Source of the DNA: Luminiphilus sp051201685
GTDB lineage: Bacteria > Pseudomonadota > Gammaproteobacteria > Pseudomonadales > Halieaceae
Direction: 5' to 3'
DNA length: 64,000 bases
Assembly: GCF_051201685.1 (NCBI RefSeq)
Contig: NZ_CP179213.1
Span: 992,001-1,056,000 of the forward strand
Shown here piece by piece: positions 16,716 to 25,374 of the stretch. How positions within the stretch are numbered: the stretch's first letter is position 1; each line of letters opens with the position of its first letter. The position numbers and the translations under genes are program-made. The notes beneath the pieces are model-generated. The model was not told the DNA's origin and did no database searches. It saw only the letters and a program-made list of their open reading frames with translations.

Positions 16716-17471
16716 ATGAGTGAACAAGTCGCTTTAGTCACAGGTGCGGGTATTGGCTTGGGCCGAGCCACGGCTCTAGCTTTGGCTGATTCAGGGTATC
16801 GGGTCATCGTAACCGATGTCTTGTTGGCTGAGGGGCAAGCTGTTGCCGATGAGATCTCTGCGCGGGGCGGTCAGGCAGAGTTTCATAGCCTCGATGTCAC
16901 CGATACCGAGGCGGCGAACGCCGTTGTCCATGATGTTGAGGCGCGGTTTGGGGCACTATCTGCATTGGTGTTAAACGCTGGCATTGCTCGAACCTTGCCA
17001 CTGAGTTCCCTTGATGATGACGCCTGGGACGAGACCATGAATGTAAATCTCAAAGGCATGATGCGGGTCATGCGCGCAGCTATTCCGGGCATGCAAAAGG
17101 CGGGAGGTGGGTCAATTGTGTGTTTGTCCTCTATTGTGGGGGCCGTATTGGGCTGGTCAGAACATATCCCCTACGTCGCCAGCAAGGGGGGAGTCATGGG
17201 GATGGTGCGTTCAGCGGCGCTAGAATTTGCGGCTTACGGCATTCGAGTTAATGGCATCGCGCCCGGTGTCATACGCTCTGCGCAAACCCTCGATCCGGTC
17301 AACTCACTCGGTGAAGAGGGGCTCGCCGCTTTTGCCGAGACTGTGCCTTTGGGGCGTGTGGGCAATCCTGAAGATATTGCCGATGTCGCGGTATTTTTGT
17401 TGTCTGATAAGGCGCGCTATCTAACGGGGCAAATTATTGCTGTCGATGGTGGAACTACCATTAGTTTGTAG
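16716..17471 (+). CDS. Short-chain dehydrogenase/reductase (SDR)
   Basis: This 251-residue classical SDR begins MSEQVALVTGAGIGLGRATA, with the GxxxGxG dinucleotide-binding loop, NAGIA, catalytic Ser in CLSSIVGAVLG and the Y-x-x-x-K motif in YVASKGG, ending with YLTGQIIAVDGGTTI. Asp after beta-2 (VIVTDV) suggests NAD(H) preference. It probably oxidises or reduces a hydroxyl/keto group of a pathway intermediate. ATG 16716 is chosen because TTAGGAG lies 8 bases upstream and because the family start aligns there; a longer frame from 16677 adds no family sequence. It stands alone and converges with the TonB receptor gene across a shared terminator. Confidence 0.9.
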   Translation: MSEQVALVTGAGIGLGRATALALADSGYRVIVTDVLLAEGQAVADEISARGGQAEFHSLDVTDTEAANAVVHDVEARFGALSALVLNAGIARTLPLSSLDDDAWDETMNVNLKGMMRVMRAAIPGMQKAGGGSIVCLSSIVGAVLGWSEHIPYVASKGGVMGMVRSAALEFAAYGIRVNGIAPGVIRSAQTLDPVNSLGEEGLAAFAETVPLGRVGNPEDIADVAVFLLSDKARYLTGQIIAVDGGTTISL

Positions 17472-17612
17472 CGTGGAGCGTGGAGCAGAAACAGTATTCG
17501 TTGAGAACCGGCGCTAGGATAGATTTAAGTTGTTCTATCGACGATTATTGAGAGGTTCGTCGGTCGGTAAAACTGGCAGGAACCCGCCGTTAAGCGGCTA
17601 AAACGGACAGGC

Positions 17613-17645
17613 AAAAAAAAGGCAGGGTAGAGACCCTGCCTTTTC
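17613..17645. terminator. Bidirectional intrinsic terminator between SDR and TonB receptor genes
   Basis: GGCAGGGT (17621-17628), loop AGAG and ACCCTGCC (17633-17640) form an 8-bp stem. It is flanked by a run of eight A on the left and TTTT on the right, so it can end transcripts from both directions: the leftward TonB receptor gene (stop at 17664) and the rightward SDR gene (stop at 17471). Confidence 0.85.
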
Positions 17646-17663
17646 TTCTTTTGGCGTTTAAAG

Positions 17664-20246
17664 TTAGAAGCTGTACTGCACCTCTACACCCGCACGTCGC
17701 TGCGTACCGGGGCTCACAAAGCCGCCACCGAATTCGGGGGCCAAGATCACCTCGGCAACAAACTCCTCGTCGGTGAGGTTGCGTGCGAAGGCCATAATGC
17801 TCCACTTCTCTCCGCGCAGACCCACTCTCAGGTTCGCTAGACCATAGCCGTCGACCTGGGTGCCACCTTGCCCTGTTTGTGGATCCTGTCCGTAGTTGGC
17901 AGGCGGTCCGCCAAACAGTGTCGCCGGAACGACATCGTCTTGGACCGTGTGGTACCAAGTGTCGCCTTGGTAAGAGTACTCAAGTCTGCTGAACAGCTCG
18001 AAGCGGCCTAGGGGCAATGAGTATTGAATCGCAGCATTGGCCGTGAACTCGGGGTTGTTGGGCACGTCGTTGCCTGCGGTGTAGGGTCGCAGAGCGTTGA
18101 CGTCGATTTCGCCGTCGACCATGGAGTAACCCGCATCAAACCGCAGGTTGTCTGTGATCGCCCAGGCTGCACTCAGCTCAAAACCCTGCAGCGTAACTTC
18201 ATCGATATTTTCAGCGGTTCTCAGCAAGCCGAAGGGGCCTACGAAGAATTCGAAGAACTGCATGTCATCGACTTCGGTATGAAAGACCGCACCGTTGAGC
18301 TGCAAGTTTCCGTCCAAGAGTCCCGACCGGAAGCCCAGTTCGAACGAGCTTGAAGTTTCTTCCCGGATAAGATCGGGTGGCGCTACAAGCGCGCCGCCGT
18401 TCTCAACTAGATAGAAGTTTACGATCTGGCTTGCTCCTGAGTTATTGAAGCCTCCAGCTTTAAAGCCTACACCCCAGCTGGTGTATAACGTTGTGCTTTC
18501 GGTGGCGTCCCAGGTCAGGCTGACTTTGGGCTGCAACTGGTCAAAAGTTTCACTGTTACCGGGGATGCTGGAGCTCACCGTAAAATCGTTGAAGTTAACA
18601 AAGCCCGGGTTCAGCGGCGAACCATTGAGGGGCTGGCCATTCAACGTACATTGGCCACCGCAGTAGTCGATGTAGTTAGAGAGCGCACCATCTGCAGGGG
18701 AGGGTACGTTGTTGGTGACGTCACGTTCTTCACGGTCGTAGCGCAGCGCCAGCGACAGTTCCATAGACTCGGTTAAATCGTAGTTTACCGATCCGAAGGC
18801 CGCCATAACGGTGGTGTCGAATGTGTCGTTCACCATTGCGTCAGTAAACTGATTGTAAATGGTGGTGGGCACATTGCTCGCGGGGTTTGGCCAGTTAGAG
18901 CCGTCATCGCGCAGCTGTGAGACCGCCTGGTACCTTTCGATATCGAGGTAGTACAAACCTGCTTGCCAGCGTAGCCGTTGATCCGAGTTGGACGTGAGCT
19001 GCACTTGAAAGCTCATGTCTTCCTGGAAGCGCTCTTGGTATTGATAACCGTCACACGTTGTCGGGCTGTAGGGGGGAAGCACTTGCGCACCCGCTGCAGA
19101 GCCAAAAATAAACGTGGGGGCGGGCAACGCCGTCACACCACCCGGTACCGATGGGGTGTAAGACGGAGTCAAAGCGTCAAGTGAGTTGATACAGGCTGAG
19201 GTACCGCCGTAGAAGCCAAAAGCACCCGATGTGCCGTCAGCAATGAAAGTATCCTCGGTGTCACTGTAGAAGCCCCAGGCGGTCAGTGTCGCCCAGTCCA
19301 TGTCCCAGTCGGCTTTCACCGAAAACTCGAGGACATCTTGTTCATTAACTGGCCGCACGTTACCTGCAAACACAAACTCGTGGGTGTTGACGTCCTGATA
19401 AAAAGATTCGACCCCTGGGGTGCCAAAGCCTAAAAATGGTGGCAGCGCAAAGGCGGCGTTAAAAGTAATGGCCGCACCCTCTGATTTGCCGTACCGCAAC
19501 TTGGTGTCGATCGACAAATTGTCCGTGGGATCGAAGACTAAACGGCCCTGAACAGAATAGTTTTCTGCATCGTCGACGACATTGTCGTTAAGGAAGGAGT
19601 TGCTATAGAAACCATCTGTGCTTCGGTAATCTGCGGTCAATCGACCCGCTACATTCTCGCCCAGTGGTCCAGCGACGGTAGCAAGGCCGGTATAGGTACT
19701 GTCTTCAGCCATGCTAATTCGAACATCGCCTTCAAACTCTTGCGATGGCCGCTTCGTTGACATGATGATAGCGCCAGCGGCGGCTGAACGTCCGTACAAC
19801 GCCCCTTGAGGCCCTTTCAAAATTTCAATTTGTTCGAGGTCAGCGTACTCGCGGTTGAAGGCGTAAGTGTTGATATAAAGAATGCCGTCAATAATCAGTG
19901 CGAAGTTTGTTTCCGCGTCCCGTGCGCCATTGATACCGCGGATGGAGACAGACGAGTCGCCGGTTTCAACGGTGTTGACGAAGCTCACCCCTGGAGTCTG
20001 AGAGATAAAGTCTTCTGCCCGCTGAATCCCCATGTCGTTAATCTGTCCCGCGGTAAAAGCGGTCACGGTGCTGGGTACGTCTTGAAGTGATTCGCTTCGT
20101 GCTCGAGCGGTAACGACGACTTCCTCGAGCTGGGCGTGGGCAAAGTTGGGTAACGCGAGGCTGCCGCCGACGGTTGTCAGTGCCGCCAGCGCTAATGATA
20201 AATGGCTTTTAGCTGTCGCAGGTCTTTGGTGTGATGGGTTTTTCAT
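17664..20246 (-). CDS. TonB-dependent outer-membrane receptor
   Basis: The ATG at 20246 gives 860 residues with a signal peptide ending in NFAHA before QLEEVVVTARARSES, a TonB-box-like start. The plug domain follows (LQDVPSTVTAFT, DFISQTPGVSF, SIRGINGARDAE, EILKGPQGALYGRSAAAGAI), then a long beta-barrel ending in GVEVQYSF with terminal Phe, as usual for outer-membrane proteins. It belongs to the broad family often tied to uptake of organic substrates in marine proteobacteria rather than the ferric-siderophore type. A copy of the regional operator lies at 20360-20375 upstream, so it is probably the importer for the compound degraded by region A. An ATG-less extension to 20270 is not needed. 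Confidence 0.92.
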   Translation of the reverse strand: MKNPSHQRPATAKSHLSLALAALTTVGGSLALPNFAHAQLEEVVVTARARSESLQDVPSTVTAFTAGQINDMGIQRAEDFISQTPGVSFVNTVETGDSSVSIRGINGARDAETNFALIIDGILYINTYAFNREYADLEQIEILKGPQGALYGRSAAAGAIIMSTKRPSQEFEGDVRISMAEDSTYTGLATVAGPLGENVAGRLTADYRSTDGFYSNSFLNDNVVDDAENYSVQGRLVFDPTDNLSIDTKLRYGKSEGAAITFNAAFALPPFLGFGTPGVESFYQDVNTHEFVFAGNVRPVNEQDVLEFSVKADWDMDWATLTAWGFYSDTEDTFIADGTSGAFGFYGGTSACINSLDALTPSYTPSVPGGVTALPAPTFIFGSAAGAQVLPPYSPTTCDGYQYQERFQEDMSFQVQLTSNSDQRLRWQAGLYYLDIERYQAVSQLRDDGSNWPNPASNVPTTIYNQFTDAMVNDTFDTTVMAAFGSVNYDLTESMELSLALRYDREERDVTNNVPSPADGALSNYIDYCGGQCTLNGQPLNGSPLNPGFVNFNDFTVSSSIPGNSETFDQLQPKVSLTWDATESTTLYTSWGVGFKAGGFNNSGASQIVNFYLVENGGALVAPPDLIREETSSSFELGFRSGLLDGNLQLNGAVFHTEVDDMQFFEFFVGPFGLLRTAENIDEVTLQGFELSAAWAITDNLRFDAGYSMVDGEIDVNALRPYTAGNDVPNNPEFTANAAIQYSLPLGRFELFSRLEYSYQGDTWYHTVQDDVVPATLFGGPPANYGQDPQTGQGGTQVDGYGLANLRVGLRGEKWSIMAFARNLTDEEFVAEVILAPEFGGGFVSPGTQRRAGVEVQYSF

Positions 20247-20359
20247 GTCCACGGATCCTCCAGTAAGCATTTGGGAAGTGGCTTTAATGGTTGTTATTCT
20301 CTCGATAAATACTGATTTACCGAGTGCTTGGATTACTCAGGCGAACATCGCCCGCAAAC

Positions 20360-20375
20360 ATTTGTACGTACAATT
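20360..20375. promoter_or_regulatory. Operator 1e upstream of the TonB receptor gene
   Basis: ATTTGTACGTACAATT contains a perfect 12-bp palindrome TTGTACGTACAA (20362-20373) and matches the consensus AAATGTNCGNACATTT except in three outer positions. It is 114 bases upstream of the receptor start and overlaps the last two bases of the CoA-transferase gene that is read in the same direction, so the receptor probably has its own regulated promoter. Confidence 0.55.
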
Positions 20376-21546
20376 ACTCCAACACCTCCAATATCGCCGT
20401 ACGTTGGGCTGGGGTCAAGTCCAAATCGTTAATGATATCTGAGGTATTTTGTCCCACTGATGGCAGAGATGCGTCGATGGCAGCGGGTTCCCGCTGGAAT
20501 TTAAGCGGCGTACCGATATGGTCGTTGCCATCATTGTCTTGCCAACGCATGCCCCGGGCCGAGACGTGCTCGGCTGACCAGGCCTCGTTGAGATCGAGAA
20601 CCGGGCTCCAGCAAATATCGCGACCTTCGAACCATAACTCCCAATCGGTCAGCGTTTTAGCGCGGAATGTTTCTCGCAGAAAACGGATAGCCGGCTCGTG
20701 TGCCGTGCCAGCAGGCCCAGCCACGGCGTGAATGAACTCGGGATGGTTTAGTCCTTCGAACAGCGCACTGACAAATTTGTGCTCTCCGCCTCCTAGGGCT
20801 AGGAATCGGTCATCAGCCGTTCGATAGATGTTCAACATAGCCCCACCGCCATGGCTGCGTTCGGCCAACTGGCGAGGTGCCTGTTTGCCGGCGAACACCG
20901 GGCCTAAAATATTGGGTGATGCTGCGAGTACAGATTCATGCATGCTGACATCGAGATAATCCCCTTCGCCCGTAGTTTCCCGTCGAAACAGAGCCATGAG
21001 AATGCCTGACAGGGCGGCCCAAGAAGACAGCATGTCTGAAATGGCGACACCGATTATTGCAGGGCCGCTGTCTCCCTCCGGGGAGCATGACAAACTTAAA
21101 ACACCGGAGGCTGCGACAGTAGCAGTGTCGTGGGCCGGCTTGTCCCGCCAAGGTCCCGATTGACCGAACGCTGAAATAGAGCAATACACGATTTTAGGGT
21201 TCAAGGCTCGAACCGCTTCAGGGCCAAAGCCCAATCGGGCAGCTACACCGGGGCGGAACGCCTCAACGAGCACATCTGCGCCCTTGATGAGTTCAGCGAG
21301 TGCGGCCTTTCCCGCGTCGCTTTTTAAATCGAGGGCGATACTCTCCTTGCCTCGCTGGGTGTTGCGAAACATCACTGTTTCGCCCCCTTGCTGCCAGGGG
21401 AAAGATTGACTCGAGCGGGTGGGTTCTGGTGACTTAGGGTTCTCTACTTTAATAACCCGGGCACCGTGATCCGCCATCATTTGCGTGGCAGCGGGGCCGG
21501 GTAGGAATAGCGAAAGGTCGATAACCGTGACGCCATCAAGCTTCAT
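20374..21546 (-). CDS. CaiB/BaiF family CoA-transferase (second of tandem pair)
   Basis: This 390-residue class III CoA-transferase starts MKLDGVTVIDLSLFLPGP, then MMADHGARVIKVENP, LDLKSDAGKAALAELIKGADVLVEAFRPGVAARLGFG and SAFGQSGPWRDKPAHDTATVA, with Asp of KPAHD in the catalytic-carboxylate position. It follows the related gene at 21556-22749 by 9 bases and is the second gene of that leftward operon. Sequence differences between the two are large. Adjacent CaiB-type genes can encode heteromeric transferases such as succinyl-CoA:benzylsuccinate CoA-transferase, or two separate enzymes. The substrate is unknown. Confidence 0.9.
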   Translation of the reverse strand: MKLDGVTVIDLSLFLPGPAATQMMADHGARVIKVENPKSPEPTRSSQSFPWQQGGETVMFRNTQRGKESIALDLKSDAGKAALAELIKGADVLVEAFRPGVAARLGFGPEAVRALNPKIVYCSISAFGQSGPWRDKPAHDTATVAASGVLSLSCSPEGDSGPAIIGVAISDMLSSWAALSGILMALFRRETTGEGDYLDVSMHESVLAASPNILGPVFAGKQAPRQLAERSHGGGAMLNIYRTADDRFLALGGGEHKFVSALFEGLNHPEFIHAVAGPAGTAHEPAIRFLRETFRAKTLTDWELWFEGRDICWSPVLDLNEAWSAEHVSARGMRWQDNDGNDHIGTPLKFQREPAAIDASLPSVGQNTSDIINDLDLTPAQRTAILEVLE

Positions 21547-21555
21547 CAGGCAGGC

Positions 21556-22749
21556 TCAGTTGGTGATGCCGTCAGATGACAGCGCTGCCAATGCAGAGGC
21601 ATCGAGACCCAATAGATCGCCCAGAATTTCTGTGTTGTGTGCGCCAATTTCGGCTCCGGGCCAGTCGGTTCTTCCCGGGGTCTCTGAGAGTTTTGGGGCG
21701 ATTGCCGGAATCTTTAAAGGCGTGCCGTTGACGTCTACTGACTCAAACATGCCCCGGGCGTTGTAATGAGGGTCGGTCATCATGTCTTCGACGCTGTAGA
21801 TGGGTCCTACGGGAACTCTTACGGCCTCAAGACGCTCGATAATGTCTTTTGAGCTATTAGCTGCGCACCAGTCGGCTAACGCCTGATCGATGGCTTCCTG
21901 ATGCACGACTCTTCCTGGGTTATGTTCCAGCTCTGGGTCGTTTGCCATGTCCTCGCGTCCCGCTTCTTTCATGAGGCGCTTGAATATTGAGTCGCCGTTC
22001 CCGCCAATAACAACGTGCTTGCCGTCTGAGCAAAGATAAGTATTGGTAGGGACGATGCCGGTAATGGTGGTTCCAGACGGTTCCCGAACCACACCGGCGC
22101 CGTCATACTCTGGAACGATGCCCTCTAGTAAATTGAAGACGGCTTCATACAGAGCGACGTCAACCACCTGTCCCTCTCCAGATTTAGAACGTTGAATCAC
22201 AGCGAGCAACACGCCCAGGGCCGCGTGAATTGCTGCGGCGGTGTCACCCAGGGAAATATTGGGGCGTACCGGGGCCTTGCCGGGCTCACCGTTAATATAC
22301 CTAAAGCCACCGTAGCCTTCTGTGACTGAAGCGTAGCCTGGCTTGGATGAAAACGGGCCGGTTTGGCCGTAACCTGAAATCCGAGTGTAGATAATTCCCG
22401 GATTAATCGCTTTAACCTTTTCCGGACCTAATCCCCATTCTTCCATAGCCCCCGGGCGGAAGTTTTCCACGACGATGTCGGCCTTACACAATAAATCAAA
22501 GGCCAGCTCTTGGCCTCGTTCAGATTTTAAATCGAGGGTGACGCTTTTTTTGTTCCGTGCGAGGGAGTGGTACCACAGTGACATGCCATCACGTACCTCT
22601 CGCCACTGACGAATGGGGTCGCCTGTGGGCGGCTCAACTTTGATGACCTCAGCGCCAAAGTATCCCAAGATAGTGCCGGCAAATGGGCCTGCCAGTAGCT
22701 GGCCCATTTCGACAACGCGTAAACCTTCAAGTGGACGTTCACCGGTCAT
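21556..22749 (-). CDS. CaiB/BaiF family CoA-transferase (first of tandem pair)
   Basis: This 397-residue class III CoA-transferase starts MTGERPLEGLRVVEMGQLLAG, with GYFGAEVIKVEPP, LARNKKSVTLDLKSERG, VENFRPGAMEEWG and ISGYGQTGPFSSKPGYASVTEG. At the position of the catalytic Asp the sequence reads GYASV, so the usual carboxylate in YD-like motifs is not obvious, unlike in the partner gene 9 bases downstream. This suggests the pair may be a heteromer with one catalytically active subunit, as for some benzylsuccinate-type transferases. A 16-bp inverted repeat lies 49 bases upstream of the start codon. Confidence 0.88.
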   Translation of the reverse strand: MTGERPLEGLRVVEMGQLLAGPFAGTILGYFGAEVIKVEPPTGDPIRQWREVRDGMSLWYHSLARNKKSVTLDLKSERGQELAFDLLCKADIVVENFRPGAMEEWGLGPEKVKAINPGIIYTRISGYGQTGPFSSKPGYASVTEGYGGFRYINGEPGKAPVRPNISLGDTAAAIHAALGVLLAVIQRSKSGEGQVVDVALYEAVFNLLEGIVPEYDGAGVVREPSGTTITGIVPTNTYLCSDGKHVVIGGNGDSIFKRLMKEAGREDMANDPELEHNPGRVVHQEAIDQALADWCAANSSKDIIERLEAVRVPVGPIYSVEDMMTDPHYNARGMFESVDVNGTPLKIPAIAPKLSETPGRTDWPGAEIGAHNTEILGDLLGLDASALAALSSDGITN

Positions 22750-23326
22750 GCTAGTTTCCTCAATAGATCGGCAAAACCTACAGAGGCTTTACCCAAACCA
22801 CAATAGCTTGTGGAGTTGCCATTCAAATACATACTGGGTCACAAGATATTACGCCTAAGGTTTGTGGCTGGTTCCTAGGCGCGCTCGCCGCATAGTAATG
22901 AGTTTGATCTCAAGGCGTCCACGGGGGGAAGAGGATCTGCGTTGGATTTTATTCATTTGGCGTTGCAGGAGACCTGCGGTGGAGGCTGGCGATCCTGTTA
23001 TTGCGCTAAGCGGTAAGTCGAGCACGCCGTGAAGCGAGCGGATCTTGTGCAGGTGCCGGGGCTTTTGCCTAGGAGTCGCTAGGGTATTGCGCAATTGGCA
23101 ACTTTGAACGCGGCACGCGGAAAGTACGAGGGAATCATTGCTATTCACTTCCCATCATAGCATTAAGGCTTCTAAGTTCTATAACATAGCGGCATTAAAA
23201 AGCGCTCCAGTTTCATGGTTGGGGTCGCCAGCCGAGTATTTTTAGCCAAGTGTCACAGATCGGGGCTGTGCAAGTGATAGCAACCTACGACCGTATTAAA
23301 GTTGATTCTAAGGTTTTTAGTTAACC
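22750..23326. other. 577-base intergenic region with one inverted repeat
   Basis: This divergent gap lies between the CoA-transferase pair (leftward) and the cupin gene (rightward). CCACAA and TTGTGG arms separated by TAGC form an inverted repeat at 22798-22813, a possible operator for the CoA-transferase pair. I see no convincing gene: short frames lack ribosome-binding sites and family features. No T-tract hairpin was seen. Confidence 0.5.
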
Positions 23327-23989
23327 ATGAGATTACATGCTGATCTAACGCGCCGTGCTGTTGTTAATAGCCTCGAGCTTAATTGGGTAGAGTCACCAAT
23401 GGCGGGGGTTCACCGCCGGATGCTGGACCGCAAGGGTGATGAGATTGCCCGAGCAACCAGTATCGTCCGCTACCAGCCAGAGAGTTTTTTTTCGTCCCAC
23501 ACCCACGGTGGTGGCGAAGAATTTTTAGTGCTTGAGGGGATTTTCTCTGACGAAAACGGCGATTACGGTGCGGGGACTTATGTCCGAAATCCTGTTGGCT
23601 CAAGCCACACCCCTTTTTCTAGGGAGGGCGGCACAATATTCGTCAAACTGCAGCAGTTCCACCCTGAGGACCAGCAACACGTATGTTTGGATACAAAGGC
23701 AGCGTCGTGGCGTCAGGGGCTGGTAGAGGGCACGCGAGTATTGCCATTACATCAGTTCCGTGGCGAGGTCGTAGTGTTAGTCGATTGTGCTCCGGGGGTT
23801 GTTTTCCCTGAGTGCTTGTATCCCGGTGGTCAAGAAATTCTAGTTCTTGAGGGAGAGCTAAACGATAATTTTGCTGGCCATAGAAAAGGTACTTGGATAA
23901 GAAATCCACCAGCTAGCTGTCTACAACAAGACAGCCCTCATGGTTGCTTGCTCTATGTGAAAACGGGGCATTTAGTCCCGGAAAGTTAA
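23327..23989 (+). CDS. ChrR-type cupin protein with two cupin domains
   Basis: This 220-residue protein holds two cupin-like halves related to the C-terminal cupin of the anti-sigma factor ChrR. The first half shows the metal-binding set in SSHTHGGGEEFLVLEG (two His and a Glu), followed by GTYVRNPVGSSHTPFS. The second half repeats the layout with YPGGQEILVLEG and GTWIRNPPAS. There is no N-terminal zinc anti-sigma domain. Roles in the family include metal-dependent acetylacetone dioxygenase-like catalysis or stress sensing; neither can be chosen here. It stands alone on the plus strand. Confidence 0.85.
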   Translation: MRLHADLTRRAVVNSLELNWVESPMAGVHRRMLDRKGDEIARATSIVRYQPESFFSSHTHGGGEEFLVLEGIFSDENGDYGAGTYVRNPVGSSHTPFSREGGTIFVKLQQFHPEDQQHVCLDTKAASWRQGLVEGTRVLPLHQFRGEVVVLVDCAPGVVFPECLYPGGQEILVLEGELNDNFAGHRKGTWIRNPPASCLQQDSPHGCLLYVKTGHLVPES

Positions 23990-24309
23990 CAAGTTAACTC
24001 CTGAAAAGTTGGTCTGAAGTTGTCTTCCCACTAGCTCCAAGCAGAAGAAATGACCTATGCTTCGTCCAGCGACGCGACGGGCAAATCGAATGAACTATCG
24101 CAGGGCTGTCGCGCTGAAGAACCTTGATCTTCCAAATTGCGCAGTTCGGAGAGAGTCTTTTTTAGCGACTTAGACCGTTTAGGCGCAGAATTTAAACGTC
24201 ACAGAATCTGTTGCCACGCCCTTTAAACGCAGGGCTGGCAGTAGGCAAAACATGATCATCAAAAAGCACAATTTTATTGGCTTTTTTCTACGGCATTTAT
24301 TGGGGCGTT
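23990..24309. other. 320-base gap without a recognised gene
   Basis: This is the space between the cupin gene and the alpha/beta-hydrolase gene. No open frame with family features, no hairpin with T-tract and none of the two regional operator motifs was found. Confidence 0.5.
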
Positions 24310-25278
24310 ATGAATACAGTGGTAACTGCAATACCTGAACTTTTGAACGAGTTGCCGCCAGATGCTGAGGCCGTCCCCCCTTGGCTCGAGAGCGCCCTGC
24401 AAGTGCCTCGCGAGGAGGGTTGGGTAGATTCAGGAGGATGCCCAATTCATTATTTTCGCTGGGGCAACCCAGAGAATCCAGGATTGTTATTAATGCATGG
24501 GTTTCTGGCGCATGCTCGATGTTTTGCCTTTATTGCGCCGTTTCTCGCAGAAAATTATCACGTTGTGGCTTTTGACCTGTCGGGTATGGGTGATTCAGGG
24601 GTGAGGGAGCATTATCCCGATGCGGTTCGTGCTGCTGAAGTCGAAGATGTGGCGCGCGCTACGGGATTATTTGATCATGAGATTAAGCCGATTGTGATCG
24701 CGCATTCTTATGGGGGGCATGTGGCGTTGACTGCCATGGCAGACCGTCACCAAATGTTCGGTGGTTTAATCATTTGTGATTTGATGGTCTTGCGGGCTGA
24801 GCGCCTCAAAGCGCACTTTTCGGAGGGTAGACCACTGCCATCTGATCCATCGCGCCCCAATCGCATTTACCCCGATTATGAAACCGCAAAGGGTCGCTTC
24901 GTTCTTTCGCCCAATCAGCCTGTCAGCGTTCCTAGTCTTTTTGACTACATGGCGTTTCACTCTTTACGACAAGTGGATGAGGGCTGGCGCTGGAAGTTCG
25001 ATACCAGCGTTTTTCAGAGCGACTTTGGTCAAGAGGAGCGTATGTTTGGCCAAGGCAAGATTATTGCGGCGACACCGGGCCGAAAAGCCGTAGTGTACGG
25101 TCAAGACAGCGTTTTATTTGATGACGATTCGGCGGTTTATCTTCGAGAGTGCGGGGCGGTAGACGTTCCCATGATAGGGATCCCGGGGGCGCGACATCAT
25201 CTGATGCTGGACGAGCCTATTGCCTTTGTCAGTGTGTTGCGCGGAATTTTGGCGCTGTGGGCTGTGCCTGCTGTCTGA
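24310..25278 (+). CDS. Alpha/beta-hydrolase
   Basis: This 322-residue protein begins MNTVVTAIPELLNELPP and has the alpha/beta-hydrolase core: GLLLMHGFLAHARCF (HG oxyanion motif), FDLSGMGDSG, the nucleophile elbow IVIAHSYGGHVAL with Ser in G-free A-H-S-Y-G-G form, and a C-terminal PGARHHLMLDEP that supplies the His. The Asp is probably in VVYGQDSVLFDDD. It resembles epoxide-hydrolase and lipase-like carboxylesterases in the MhpC group. The ATG at 24310 is preferred to an upstream TTG at 24277 that adds only a short hydrophobic stretch. The gene stands alone, so its role is open. Confidence 0.86.
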   Translation: MNTVVTAIPELLNELPPDAEAVPPWLESALQVPREEGWVDSGGCPIHYFRWGNPENPGLLLMHGFLAHARCFAFIAPFLAENYHVVAFDLSGMGDSGVREHYPDAVRAAEVEDVARATGLFDHEIKPIVIAHSYGGHVALTAMADRHQMFGGLIICDLMVLRAERLKAHFSEGRPLPSDPSRPNRIYPDYETAKGRFVLSPNQPVSVPSLFDYMAFHSLRQVDEGWRWKFDTSVFQSDFGQEERMFGQGKIIAATPGRKAVVYGQDSVLFDDDSAVYLRECGAVDVPMIGIPGARHHLMLDEPIAFVSVLRGILALWAVPAV

Positions 25279-25374
25279 GGTAAAGCTGGGGTGCTGAGTA
25301 AAGGTATGTAGGCGGCTGCATAGCGGTGTTTCATGACCGACGCTCAGCAGATTTGACCGACGTTAAACAGGCGT

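Noticed and set aside
22855..23148. 97-codon leftward frame in the gap between CoA-transferase and cupin genes
   Set aside because: No ribosome-binding site, basic random-like composition, no family features.
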